Assembly: GCA_029932425.1 (NCBI GenBank)
Contig: JAOZQC010000019.1
Span: 1-15,062 of the forward strand
Source: Planctomycetota bacterium
GTDB lineage: Bacteria; Planctomycetota; JAJSAM01
Direction of reading: 5' to 3'
DNA: 15,062 nucleotides
The notes under the pieces were generated by a model that worked only from the letters and a program-made list of their open reading frames with translations, made no database searches and was not told the origin of the DNA. Positions 7,415-14,034 of this stretch are shown piece by piece. Both the position numbers and the translations under genes were made by a program. Every line of letters starts with the position of its first letter. Within the stretch, counting starts at the first letter, position 1.

Positions 7415-8386
7415 ATGAAGGCGCCTCTCGTCTACACCGAGCGGTACACGCTCGCCTGGCCGGGGCACGTCTTCCCCACCCGGAAGTACGAGCAGGTGGC
7501 GCGCGCCGTCCGGGAGGAGGGGCTGGCGGAGGAGTTCCACGAACCCCGGCCCGCCGCCTCCGAGGAGATCCTCACCTGCCACCGTCCGGAGTACCTGGAG
7601 CGCCTGCGCGCCATCGCGGACGGGCTCGAGGAGTGGGATCCCCGCTTCGAGTGCCCGGTGAGCCGCCCCGTGCTCGAGTCCTTCGGCCTGGCGGTGGGGG
7701 GGACGATCCTCGCGGGGCGGCTCGCCGTGGAGCGGGGATACGCGGCCAACCTGGGCGGAGGCTTCCACCACGCCTATCCCGACCACGGCGAGGGGTTCTG
7801 TCTCCTGAACGACGTGGCGGTGGCGGCCCGGGTGCTCCTCGGGGAGGGCCTCGTCCGGCGGGTCCTCGTGGCGGACCTCGACGTCCACCAGGGCAACGGC
7901 ACGGCGGTGATGGCGCGGGAGGATCCGCGCATCTTCACCCTCTCGGTGCACCAGGAGAACAACTACCCCGTGAAGGAGATCTCCGATCTCGACGTGGGGC
8001 TTCCGGACCTCGCGGACGACGACGTCTACCTCGGCGCGGTGGACGGCGCGCTCCGCCGGGCGGAGCGGGCGTTCTCCCCCGACCTGGTGCTCTACCTGGC
8101 GGGGGCCGATCCCTACGTGGAGGACCGGCTGGGGGGGCTCGCGGTCTCGAAGCGGGGTCTCGAGGAGCGGGACCGGATCGTCTTCGACCACGCGGAGAGG
8201 AGCGGGGCGGCGGTGGCCGCGCTCCTGGCGGGGGGCTATCCCCGCCGGGAGAGGGACGTGGTGGAGATCCACCTGGCCATGATCCGCGAGCTTCTCCGCC
8301 GGGCGGGGAGGAACGGCCGGGGGCGGGAGGAGGCCGGGTGCCGGGCCTCGCCGGAGAGGGGCGGCGCCCCGGGGGATCAGGTGTAG
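7415..8386 (+). CDS. Histone deacetylase family protein, class IV (HDAC11)-like (323 aa)
   Basis: A zinc-dependent deacylase of the arginase/deacetylase fold, cytoplasmic. Visible signatures are GGGFHHAYPDHGEGFC with the catalytic His pair H118-H119, DLDVHQGNGT with predicted zinc ligands D156 and H158, and GADPYVEDRLGG with the third ligand D232. GGY with Y275 is the likely transition-state tyrosine. The phrase DRLGGLAVSKRGLEERD closely resembles the corresponding HDAC11 segment, hence class IV-like. Bacterial members act on acetylated lysines, polyamines, acetoin-related or other small molecules; the substrate here cannot be inferred. ATG 7415 gives the expected N-terminus, and ATG 7379 is in frame but overlaps the preceding gene. 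The last 25 or so residues are a low-complexity tail. The 3' end overlaps convergent iscA by 10 bases. Confidence 0.9.
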   Translation: MKAPLVYTERYTLAWPGHVFPTRKYEQVARAVREEGLAEEFHEPRPAASEEILTCHRPEYLERLRAIADGLEEWDPRFECPVSRPVLESFGLAVGGTILAGRLAVERGYAANLGGGFHHAYPDHGEGFCLLNDVAVAARVLLGEGLVRRVLVADLDVHQGNGTAVMAREDPRIFTLSVHQENNYPVKEISDLDVGLPDLADDDVYLGAVDGALRRAERAFSPDLVLYLAGADPYVEDRLGGLAVSKRGLEERDRIVFDHAERSGAAVAALLAGGYPRRERDVVEIHLAMIRELLRRAGRNGRGREEAGCRASPERGGAPGDQV

Positions 8387-8703
8387 AAGGACTCCCCGCA
8401 GCCGCAGGTGCCCTTGGAGTTCGGGTTGTGGAAGGTGAAGGAGGCCCCCATGAGCGTCTCCTTCCAGTCGATCTCCACCCCGGTGAGGTACAGGTCGCTC
8501 TTCCCGTCCACGAAGATCTTCACCCCGTGGCTCTCGTAGATCCGGTCGCCGGGCTTCGCGCCGTCGTCGAGATCGAGCTGATAGCTCAGGCCCGAGCAGC
8601 CGCCGGCCACGACCCGGACCCGGAGGCCGGGGTCCTTCACCTCCCCCTTCTGGTCGATGAGCTGCCGGACCTTCTCGGCCGCCTTCTCCGTGAGCGTGGC
8701 CAT
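8377..8703 (-). CDS. iscA: A-type iron-sulfur cluster carrier IscA (108 aa)
   Basis: A cluster carrier or iron-binding protein that passes Fe-S clusters to apo-enzymes. The length is typical, and the three invariant cysteines are present: C36 in GGCSGL and C100 and C102 in the C-terminal CGCGESF. The gene is divergent from iscS-iscU-hscB-hscA-fdx-iscX across a 243-base control region, whereas in the E. coli operon iscA lies between iscU and hscB. The start at 8703 has a good ribosome site, GGGGAGAG, 5 bases upstream. By sequence alone it could also be called ErpA or a generic HesB-family protein; the neighbourhood favours IscA. Confidence 0.93.
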   Translation of the reverse strand: MATLTEKAAEKVRQLIDQKGEVKDPGLRVRVVAGGCSGLSYQLDLDDGAKPGDRIYESHGVKIFVDGKSDLYLTGVEIDWKETLMGASFTFHNPNSKGTCGCGESFYT

Positions 8704-8713
8704 GGGATCTCTC

Positions 8714-8727
8714 CCCGATCGATCGGG
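8714..8727. promoter_or_regulatory. 14-bp perfect palindrome overlapping the iscA ribosome site
   Basis: CCCGATCGATCGGG is self-complementary and lies 10 bases upstream of the iscA start. Its last three bases, read on the minus strand, are the first three of the GGGGAGAG ribosome site. It could act as an operator, or in RNA as a short stem (5 bp, loop of 4) partly covering the ribosome site. Confidence 0.35.
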
Positions 8728-8751
8728 ACTTTCCAGGTTCAGGGTGCTTTG

Positions 8752-8757
8752 ATTCTA
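8752..8757 (-). promoter_or_regulatory. Candidate -10 box for iscA (TAGAAT)
   Basis: TAGAAT on the minus strand, with TTTGCC or TTGCCG 15-17 bases upstream as a weak -35. Transcription would start near 8745, giving a leader of about 40 bases that contains the 14-bp palindrome and the ribosome site. Confidence 0.3.
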
Positions 8758-8841
8758 GGTGGCCCGGGCGCCGCGGCAAAGGAGCGTCCCGCAGGGATCC
8801 GCGGGGAGCGCCGGGCGAATCCTTCGGGATCGACGGCAAAT

Positions 8842-8859
8842 CTGGACAATCATGTACAG
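8842..8859. promoter_or_regulatory. AT-rich dyad upstream of the isc operon, possible Rrf2/IscR-type operator
   Basis: CTGGACAATCATGTACAG has arms CTGGAC and GTACAG (one mismatch) around six central bases and abuts a -10-like box. The right half, GTACAGTAT, partly matches the IscR type 1 half-site GTCRRSTAT. The spacing between half-sites is one base shorter than the E. coli consensus. Its position over the -35 region would suit a repressor. No iscR is in the window, so the binding protein is inference. Confidence 0.35.
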
Positions 8860-8865
8860 TATAGA
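8860..8865 (+). promoter_or_regulatory. -10-like box of the isc operon (TATAGA)
   Basis: TATAGA follows the dyad directly and lies seven bases before an ATG at 8873. It is the only AT-rich hexamer of this type between iscA and iscS, and no good -35 lies at 16-18 bases. If used, transcription starts at about 8872-8873, about 75 bases before iscS. Confidence 0.4.
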
Positions 8866-8872
8866 GCTCGGG

Positions 8873-8950
8873 ATGCGGAAACCCCCGGCCCGGAACGGGA
8901 ATGGTCCGGGCCGGATGCACGATCCGAGCCCTGGGAACCGGAGACCATGA
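8873..8950 (+). CDS. Possible 25-codon leader ORF coupled to iscS
   Basis: An ATG seven bases after the TATAGA box opens a 25-residue frame (MRKPPARNGNGPGR...) rich in Arg, Pro, Gly and Asn. Its TGA (8948-8950) overlaps the iscS ATG (8947-8949) as ATGA. The iscS start has only GGAG with a three-base spacer, which is shorter than usual, so re-initiation after this ORF would be a reasonable mechanism. No regulatory residue run such as Cys or His codons is present. It could be a chance open frame in GC-rich DNA. Confidence 0.35.
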   Translation: MRKPPARNGNGPGRMHDPSPGNRRP

Positions 8951-10215
8951 CACCAGAAACCCGGACGGAAGCCGAGTCGGCCGGCCCGCGGGCCCGGCGG
9001 CGCCGCATCTACATGGACAACCACGCCACCACCCCCTGCGACCCGCGGGTGGTGGAGGCGATGCTTCCCTTCTTCACGGAGAAGTTCGGGAACGCGGCCA
9101 GCCGGAACCACGAGTTCGGCTGGGAAGCCGAGGAAGCGGTGACCGACGCCCGGGCCCGGATCGCGCAGGCGATCCACGCCGCCGATCCCCGCGAGATCGT
9201 GTTCACCAGCGGCGCCACCGAATCGGACAACCTCGCCCTGAAGGGCGTGGCGGAGATGTTCCGGGAGAAGGGGAACCACATCATCACGGTACCCACCGAG
9301 CACAAGGCGGTGGTGGACACCGCCCGGTACCTCGAGTCCCGCGGGTTCGAGGTGACGTGGCTGTCGCCCGGAAGCGACGGGCTCGTCGATCTCGACGAGC
9401 TGCGGGCCGCCGTCACGGACCGGACCATCCTCATCTCCGTCATGTTCGCGAACAACGAGATCGGCGTGATCCAGCCGATCCGCGAGATCGCCGAGATCGC
9501 GGCCGAGAAGGGGGTGCTGTTCCACTCGGACGCGGCCCAGGCGGTGGGGAAGGTCCCCGTGGACGTGCAGGAGATGGGCATTCATCTTCTCTCCTTCTCC
9601 GCCCACAAGATCTACGGGCCGAAGGGGATCGGGGCCCTCTACATCCGCCGCCGGCAACCCCGCGTCCGGGTGGCGATCCAGATGCACGGCGGCGGCCACG
9701 AGCGGGGCAACCGCTCCGGGACGCTGGCCGTCCCCCTCATCGTGGGTTTCGCGAAGGCGGTGGACCTGGCGGTGGACGATCTGACGAACGGGGAGATCGA
9801 CCGGATCCGGGCGATGCGCGACCGCCTCCTCCACGGCATCACCTCCCGGCTTCCGGAGTGCCACGTCAACGGCAGCCTGGAGCACCGGCTTCCCAACAAC
9901 CTGAACATCTCCTTCGCCTACGTGGAGGGCGAGTCCCTCCTCATGGGCATCAACGATATCGCCGTGTCCTCGGGCTCGGCCTGCACCTCCGCGTCCCTGG
10001 AGCCCTCCTACGTCCTGAAGGCCATGGGCGTGGGGGACGACCTCGCCCACACCTCCATCCGGTTCGGCCTGGGCCGCTTCAACACGGAGGAGGAGGTGGA
10101 CTACGTGATCGAGCGCGTGGTCCAGACGGTGAACCGGCTCCGCGAGCTGTCTCCCCTCTGGGAGATGGTGCAGGAGGGGATCGACCTCTCGAAGATGGAC
10201 TGGACCGGGGACTGA
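8947..10215 (+). CDS. iscS: Cysteine desulfurase IscS (422 aa)
   Basis: A PLP enzyme converting cysteine to alanine and an enzyme-bound persulfide, the sulfur source for IscU and also for ThiI-type tRNA thiolation. Group I features are clear: YMDNHATTP at the N-terminus, SGATESDN, the ATEHK-type segment PTEHKAVVDT, the PLP lysine K221 in SFSAHKIYGPKG, and the mobile-loop catalytic cysteine C346 in SSGSACTSASLEPSYVL. The C-terminus, LSPLWEMVQEGIDLSKMDW, is characteristic of IscS rather than NifS or SufS. It has an N-terminal extension of about 18 residues rich in Arg and Glu relative to E. coli IscS. First main gene of the operon; iscU follows after 29 bases. Confidence 0.97.
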   Translation: MTPETRTEAESAGPRARRRRIYMDNHATTPCDPRVVEAMLPFFTEKFGNAASRNHEFGWEAEEAVTDARARIAQAIHAADPREIVFTSGATESDNLALKGVAEMFREKGNHIITVPTEHKAVVDTARYLESRGFEVTWLSPGSDGLVDLDELRAAVTDRTILISVMFANNEIGVIQPIREIAEIAAEKGVLFHSDAAQAVGKVPVDVQEMGIHLLSFSAHKIYGPKGIGALYIRRRQPRVRVAIQMHGGGHERGNRSGTLAVPLIVGFAKAVDLAVDDLTNGEIDRIRAMRDRLLHGITSRLPECHVNGSLEHRLPNNLNISFAYVEGESLLMGINDIAVSSGSACTSASLEPSYVLKAMGVGDDLAHTSIRFGLGRFNTEEEVDYVIERVVQTVNRLRELSPLWEMVQEGIDLSKMDWTGD

Positions 10216-10244
10216 GGCGGCTTTCGACACGCAAGGAGCGCGTG

Positions 10245-10697
10245 ATGGCATACTCCAGGAAGGTCATCGAACACTACGAGAACCCGAAGAACGTGGGTTC
10301 CATGGACAAGGACGATCCCGACGTGGGCACGGGCCTCGTGGGAGCGCCGGAGTGCGGGGACGTGATGAAGCTCCAGCTCCGCATCAACGACGACGGCCTG
10401 ATCGAGGACGCCAGGTTCAAGACGTTCGGCTGCGGCAGCGCCATCGCCTCCTCCTCCCTCGCCACGGAGTGGGTGAAGGGGAAGACGGTGGACGAGGCGC
10501 TCTCGATACGGAACACGGAGATCGTGAAGGAGCTGGCCCTTCCCCCCGTGAAGATCCACTGCTCGGTGCTCGCGGAGGACGCCATCAAGGCCGCCATCGA
10601 GGACTACCGGAGAAAGCGCGCGCGGGCGAAGGCCGGCGAGAGCGGGAAGGCCCCCGACCCCGTCGAGACCTCGAACTCCGCCCGGGGCGGAGAGTAG
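10245..10697 (+). CDS. iscU: Fe-S cluster scaffold IscU (150 aa)
   Basis: Assembles [2Fe-2S] clusters from IscS-derived sulfur and hands them on with the HscA/HscB chaperones. Conserved ligands are visible: C37 and D39 in APECGD, C63 in GCGSAIASSS, and H105 and C106 in IHCSVLAED. The HscA recognition motif LPPVK is at residues 99-103, as in E. coli. The ribosome site AAGGAG is six bases before the ATG. A charged tail of about 20 residues (RRKRARAKAGESGKAP...) extends beyond the usual 128-residue length and is probably disordered. Confidence 0.97.
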   Translation: MAYSRKVIEHYENPKNVGSMDKDDPDVGTGLVGAPECGDVMKLQLRINDDGLIEDARFKTFGCGSAIASSSLATEWVKGKTVDEALSIRNTEIVKELALPPVKIHCSVLAEDAIKAAIEDYRRKRARAKAGESGKAPDPVETSNSARGGE

Positions 10698-10707
10698 GGC
10701 TTCGCGG

Positions 10708-11253
10708 GTGGCGGCGGGGCTTCCCGAGATACCGGAGGAGGCGGACCACTTCGCGGTCCTCGGCCTGCCGCGGCGGCTCCGGATCGACCCCGCCCTCCTG
10801 CGGGAGCGGTTCCTCGAACGGTCCCGGCGGGTCCATCCCGATCGCTTCGCGGGGGCCCCTCCGGAGGAGAAGTCCCGGATCCAGCATCTCTCGGCCCGGG
10901 TGAACGACGCCCACCGCGTGCTCTCGGACCCCGCGGCGCGGGCGGAGTACCTGCTGGCCCTGGAGGGGATCGAGCGACCCGAGGGGGAGGCGAAGTGCCC
11001 CCCCGATCTCCTGGAGGAGGTCTTCGAGATCCGGGAGGGGCTGCTCTCCGGGGCCGGTCCGGGTCTGGCGGAGAGGGTGCGGGCCCTCGAGGAGGAGGCC
11101 CGGGCGCGCCTGGAGGAGCTCTACGACGAGCACGACGGGGCCGCGGGAGAGGAGGAGAGGCGGGCGGTGCTCGGCCGTCTCCGGGAAGCGCTCGTCCGGC
11201 GGAGGTTCCTGGCGAACCTGGTCCGGGAGGTCGAGAAGGCCCTCGGAGGCTAG
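10708..11253 (+). CDS. hscB: Fe-S assembly co-chaperone HscB (181 aa)
   Basis: A J-domain protein that delivers IscU to HscA and stimulates its ATPase. The J-domain spans about residues 13-80 with HPD at 43-45 (RVHPDRF), followed by NDAHRVLSDPAARAEYLL. The remaining helical region is the HscB oligomerisation/IscU-binding domain, with LLEEVFEIREGL. It is ten residues longer than E. coli HscB. GTG at 10708 is taken as start, 10 bases after the iscU stop; an obvious ribosome site is lacking, so translational coupling is likely. Confidence 0.93.
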   Translation: MAAGLPEIPEEADHFAVLGLPRRLRIDPALLRERFLERSRRVHPDRFAGAPPEEKSRIQHLSARVNDAHRVLSDPAARAEYLLALEGIERPEGEAKCPPDLLEEVFEIREGLLSGAGPGLAERVRALEEEARARLEELYDEHDGAAGEEERRAVLGRLREALVRRRFLANLVREVEKALGG

Positions 11254-11260
11254 CCCCCGG

Positions 11261-11274
11261 CCGGGCTCGCCCGG
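11261..11274 (+). other. Hairpin between hscB and hscA
   Basis: CCGGGC and GCCCGG around two bases (or five-base arms with loop CTCG), followed by TTTCG. It sits in the 55-base gap, the first sizeable gap of the operon after iscS-iscU. It could be an mRNA processing or partial termination site that sets the chaperone-to-scaffold ratio, or just GC-rich DNA. Confidence 0.2.
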
Positions 11275-11308
11275 TTTCGTGAACTCATGGACAAGGCAGG
11301 GTGAACGC

Positions 11309-13120
11309 ATGCCCCCGGTGATCGGCATCGACCTCGGCACCACGAACAGCCTGGTGGCCGTCATGCGCGACGGAGAGCCCGTCGTGGTGGCGGACGAGAG
11401 GGGCCGCAAGCTCGTGCCCTCCGTCATCTCCGTGGGGGAGAGGGACGTGATGCTCGTGGGGGACCTCGCCCGGCACCGCATGGTGGCCGCCCACGACCGC
11501 ACCGTGTTCTCGGTGAAGCGGTTCATGGGGCGCTCGATCGAGGACGTGAGGGAGGAGCTGGCCCTGCTTCCCTTCGCGGTGACCGGAGAGGAGTCGGGTC
11601 CCGTGCGCATCCGGCTCTTCGACCGGGACTACACCCCCCCGGAGCTCTCCGCCTTCATCCTGCGCGAGCTGAAGAGGCGGGCGGAGGCCTTCCTCGGGGG
11701 CGAGGTGAAGCAGGCGGTGATCACCGTGCCCGCCTACTTCAACGACGCCCAGCGCCAGGCCACGAAGGCCGCGGGCTTCATCGCGGGGCTCCAGGTGCTG
11801 CGCATCGTGAACGAGCCCACCGCCGCGGCCCTGGCCTACGGCCTCTCGAACCGGGACTCGGGGGTGGTGGCGGTCTTCGACTTCGGAGGGGGCACGTTCG
11901 ACATCTCCATCCTCCGGATCGAGGACGGCGTCTTCCACGTGCTCTCCACGAACGGGGACACTCATCTCGGGGGGGATGACATCGACCAGGCCCTCATGCG
12001 CCGTCTCCTCTCCCGGGTGGAGGAGGGGTTCCGGTCCGACCCCGAGGTCCTCCAGGCGCTCCGGGAGGAGGCGGAGGCCGCGAAGCGGCGGCTCTCCGAG
12101 GAGGAGGAGACCGCCTTCCTGGCCTCCGTGCCCGGGAAGATCGACCTCCGGCTGCCTCTCACCCGGGCGGAGCTGGAGGAGATCATGCGGCCGATCGTGG
12201 ACCGGACCCGGGAGCCGTGCGAGCGCGCCCTGGCGGACGCCGGCCTCCGCCGCGAGGAGATCGACGAGGTGCTTCTCGTGGGGGGATCCACCCGCATCCC
12301 CATGGTCCGCCGGCTCGTCCGCGAGGTGCTGGGCCGCGAACCGCGCGCGGAGATCGACCCCGACGAGGTGGTGGCGAAGGGCGCCGCCGTCCAGGGGGAC
12401 ATCCTCGCGGGGGGGACCACCGACCTCCTCCTGCTCGACGTGACCCCCCTTTCCCTCGGGATCGAGGGGTTCGGCGGCGTGATGAACGTGCTGATCCCGA
12501 GGAACTCCACGATTCCGGCCTCCGTGACGGAGAGCTACACCACCGCGGTGGACGGTCAGACGGCGGTGGTGATCCACGTCCTGCAGGGCGAGAGGGAGAT
12601 CGCGGCGGAGAACCGGTCCCTCGCCCGGTTCCAGCTTCCCGTGGACCCCATGCCCGCCGGCCTGCCCCGGATCGAGGTGGAGTTCCTCATCGACGCGGAC
12701 GGGATCCTCAACGTCACCGCCCGCGACCTCCGGACGGGCAAGGGCCAGACGGTGGAGGTCGTCCCCTCCCACGGCCTCACCGAGGAGGAGATCCTGGCCA
12801 TGGTGGAGGAGGGGATCGAGCACGGCGAGGAGGACATGGCGCGGCGGTTCCTGGTGGAGGCCCGGACGGAGCTCGACATCGTGCTGAACGCGGCCCGAAA
12901 GGCGGTGGCCCAGGCGCGGGAGGCGGGCCTCGCCGAGGAGCGCATCGAGAAGTACGGGCAGCAGATCGCCTGGCTCGCGGAGGAGCGCGAGGGCGACGAT
13001 CACGCCCGCATGCGGCTGGCCCTCAAGCTCTTCAACGAGCAGACGAGGGACGTGGCCGCCGCCATCATGGAGCGCACGGTGAAGATGGCGCTGGCGGGCC
13101 GGAAGCTCGAGGAGGCCTGA
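11309..13120 (+). CDS. hscA: Fe-S assembly chaperone HscA, Hsp70 family (603 aa)
   Basis: An ATP-driven chaperone that recognises LPPVK of IscU and promotes cluster transfer. Hsp70 signatures are all present: IGIDLGTTNSLVA at the N-terminus, FDFGGGTFDISIL, and VLLVGGSTRIPMVRRL, with a substrate-binding domain beginning about residue 370 (DVTPLSLGIEGFGG). Position in the operon between hscB and fdx, and a length close to the 616 residues of E. coli HscA rather than about 640 for DnaK, identify it as HscA. ATG 11309 is preceded by AGGCAGGGTGAACGC and gives a compact N-terminus; GTG 11279 is an in-frame alternative adding ten residues. Confidence 0.95.
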   Translation: MPPVIGIDLGTTNSLVAVMRDGEPVVVADERGRKLVPSVISVGERDVMLVGDLARHRMVAAHDRTVFSVKRFMGRSIEDVREELALLPFAVTGEESGPVRIRLFDRDYTPPELSAFILRELKRRAEAFLGGEVKQAVITVPAYFNDAQRQATKAAGFIAGLQVLRIVNEPTAAALAYGLSNRDSGVVAVFDFGGGTFDISILRIEDGVFHVLSTNGDTHLGGDDIDQALMRRLLSRVEEGFRSDPEVLQALREEAEAAKRRLSEEEETAFLASVPGKIDLRLPLTRAELEEIMRPIVDRTREPCERALADAGLRREEIDEVLLVGGSTRIPMVRRLVREVLGREPRAEIDPDEVVAKGAAVQGDILAGGTTDLLLLDVTPLSLGIEGFGGVMNVLIPRNSTIPASVTESYTTAVDGQTAVVIHVLQGEREIAAENRSLARFQLPVDPMPAGLPRIEVEFLIDADGILNVTARDLRTGKGQTVEVVPSHGLTEEEILAMVEEGIEHGEEDMARRFLVEARTELDIVLNAARKAVAQAREAGLAEERIEKYGQQIAWLAEEREGDDHARMRLALKLFNEQTRDVAAAIMERTVKMALAGRKLEEA

Positions 13121-13121
13121 G

Positions 13122-13469
13122 GTGCCGGGCGACGAGATCCTCCCCCCGGAGGAGGTGGCGGGAAGGAAGAAGGTGGAGCTCACGTTCTCGGACCTCGGGC
13201 GCACCGTTCTCGCCTGCGAGGGCGAGTCGATCCTCCAGGCGGCCCTGCGCCACGGCATCGAGATCGAGCACGCCTGCGGGGGCTGGTGCGCCTGCTCCAC
13301 CTGCCACGTGATCGTCGAGGAGGGAGAGGAGCATCTCACGGAGATGGAGGACGACGAGGAGGATCGCCTGGACACGGCGGTGGGCCTGACGCTCCGGTCG
13401 CGCCTGTCCTGCCAGGCGGTGTTCACGGGCGAGGGACCGGTGACCCTGCGCATCGGCCCCCACCGCTGA
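13122..13469 (+). CDS. fdx: ISC-type [2Fe-2S] ferredoxin (115 aa)
   Basis: Supplies electrons for cluster assembly on IscU. The adrenodoxin-type motif HACGGWCACSTCH gives ligands C52, C58 and C61, and C97 in RLSCQAV is the fourth. C56 corresponds to the conserved non-ligand cysteine of Isc ferredoxins. An acidic stretch (EDDEED, about residues 76-81) fits an interaction surface for IscS. GTG start one base after the hscA stop, so coupled translation is likely. The N-terminal 15 residues are slightly longer than in E. coli Fdx. Confidence 0.95.
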   Translation: MPGDEILPPEEVAGRKKVELTFSDLGRTVLACEGESILQAALRHGIEIEHACGGWCACSTCHVIVEEGEEHLTEMEDDEEDRLDTAVGLTLRSRLSCQAVFTGEGPVTLRIGPHR

Positions 13470-13529
13470 GGGCCCGCGGGGCGGGCGGCGGGGACGGAGG
13501 CCGAGGCGCGGGCGGGTACCTGGGAACCA

Positions 13530-13549
13530 CACCCCGGTCGCCCGGGGTG
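13530..13549 (+). promoter_or_regulatory. Hairpin abutting the iscX ribosome site
   Basis: Perfect arms CACCCCGG and CCGGGGTG with a four-base loop (TCGC), ending one base before the GGAGG (13551-13555) that precedes the iscX ATG. It lies in the 92-base fdx-iscX gap. It could tune iscX translation, stabilise a processed mRNA end, or attenuate transcription; no T-run follows. Confidence 0.45.
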
Positions 13550-13561
13550 GGGAGGAACGCG

Positions 13562-13762
13562 ATGGCACTGAAGTGGACGGACGTCTACGACATCGGCTAC
13601 GAGCTGGCCCGGGCGCACCCGGACGTCGACCCCCTCACGGTGAGCTTCCCGGATCTCCACCGGATGGTCCGCAGCCTCCCGGAGTTCGACGACGATCCCA
13701 AGCGCTCGAACGAGAAGATCCTCGAGGCCATCCAGATGGCCTGGTACGAGGAGCGCGACTGA
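13562..13762 (+). CDS. iscX: IscX (YfhJ) Fe-S assembly protein (66 aa)
   Basis: A small acidic protein that binds IscS and iron and modulates cluster assembly rate. It has exactly the E. coli length and the family phrases LKWTDVYDIG, HPDVDPLTVSFPDLH and EFDDDPKRSNEKILEAIQMAW. Strong ribosome site GGAGG six bases before the ATG. A 92-base gap separates it from fdx, larger than the gaps elsewhere in the operon. Last gene of the isc operon. Confidence 0.96.
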   Translation: MALKWTDVYDIGYELARAHPDVDPLTVSFPDLHRMVRSLPEFDDDPKRSNEKILEAIQMAWYEERD

Positions 13763-13799
13763 AGGTCACATGCGGAGGCGGGAGTCTCTTGTGACCTTC
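13761..13799 (+). terminator. 10-bp perfect inverted repeat at the end of the isc operon
   Basis: GAAGGTCACA (13761-13770) and TGTGACCTTC (13790-13799) are exact reverse complements around 19 bases. The left arm starts within the iscX stop codon. The position suggests a transcription end or 3' stabilising hairpin, although there is no T-run; the low-GC arms stand out from the surroundings and an operator cannot be excluded. Confidence 0.4.
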
Positions 13800-13836
13800 G
13801 CCGCCGGACCCTCGCCTCGCCGGCCGGTCTTCCCTC

Positions 13837-13866
13837 GGGGGCGGGGCGGGAGGCGGGGGAGAGGGG
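13837..13866 (+). other. G-quadruplex-like tract
   Basis: Five G-runs of three to five bases separated by short loops (C, C, AGGC, AGA) in 30 bases. This meets the usual G-quadruplex pattern on the plus strand. In DNA of this composition such tracts can arise by chance. Confidence 0.4.
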
Positions 13867-13997
13867 AGACCGCCGCCCCTCGCTTCTCCCGCGCCACGCC
13901 GCCCTCCCCGCGCCGTCCGGCGTCTCCGCGCGCCCTCGGCGGAGACCGGCTCCGCGCGGCCTCGCTCCCCTGCCCGGATCGTCGAGAGGCGCCGGGA

Positions 13998-14031
13998 GTG
14001 AAAAAGCCATGCCTGTCATGGATGTTTCAAA
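13998..14031. repeat. Palindromic hairpin element, copy 2
   Basis: Matches the reverse complement of copy 1 (1361-1394) at 29 of 34 positions. The core CCATG-CCTGT-CATGG is a perfect dyad (14007-14021), and the right 13-base arm CATGGATGTTTCA is intact while the left arm has two mismatches. It lies about 60 bases upstream of the nuclease start. Confidence 0.7.
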
Positions 14032-14034
14032 AGG

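Noticed and set aside
7633..8946. In-frame extension of iscS far upstream
   Set aside because: It runs through the deacetylase and iscA on wrong frames; no start codon lies close upstream of 8947 in this frame.
8759..8950. Full 63-codon frame starting at 8759
   Set aside because: Its start overlaps the presumed promoter of iscA and lies upstream of the isc promoter; only the 25-codon end from 8873 is considered.
11309..13120. DnaK instead of HscA
   Set aside because: Between hscB and fdx, shorter than DnaK, and no grpE or dnaJ adjacent; HscA fits better.
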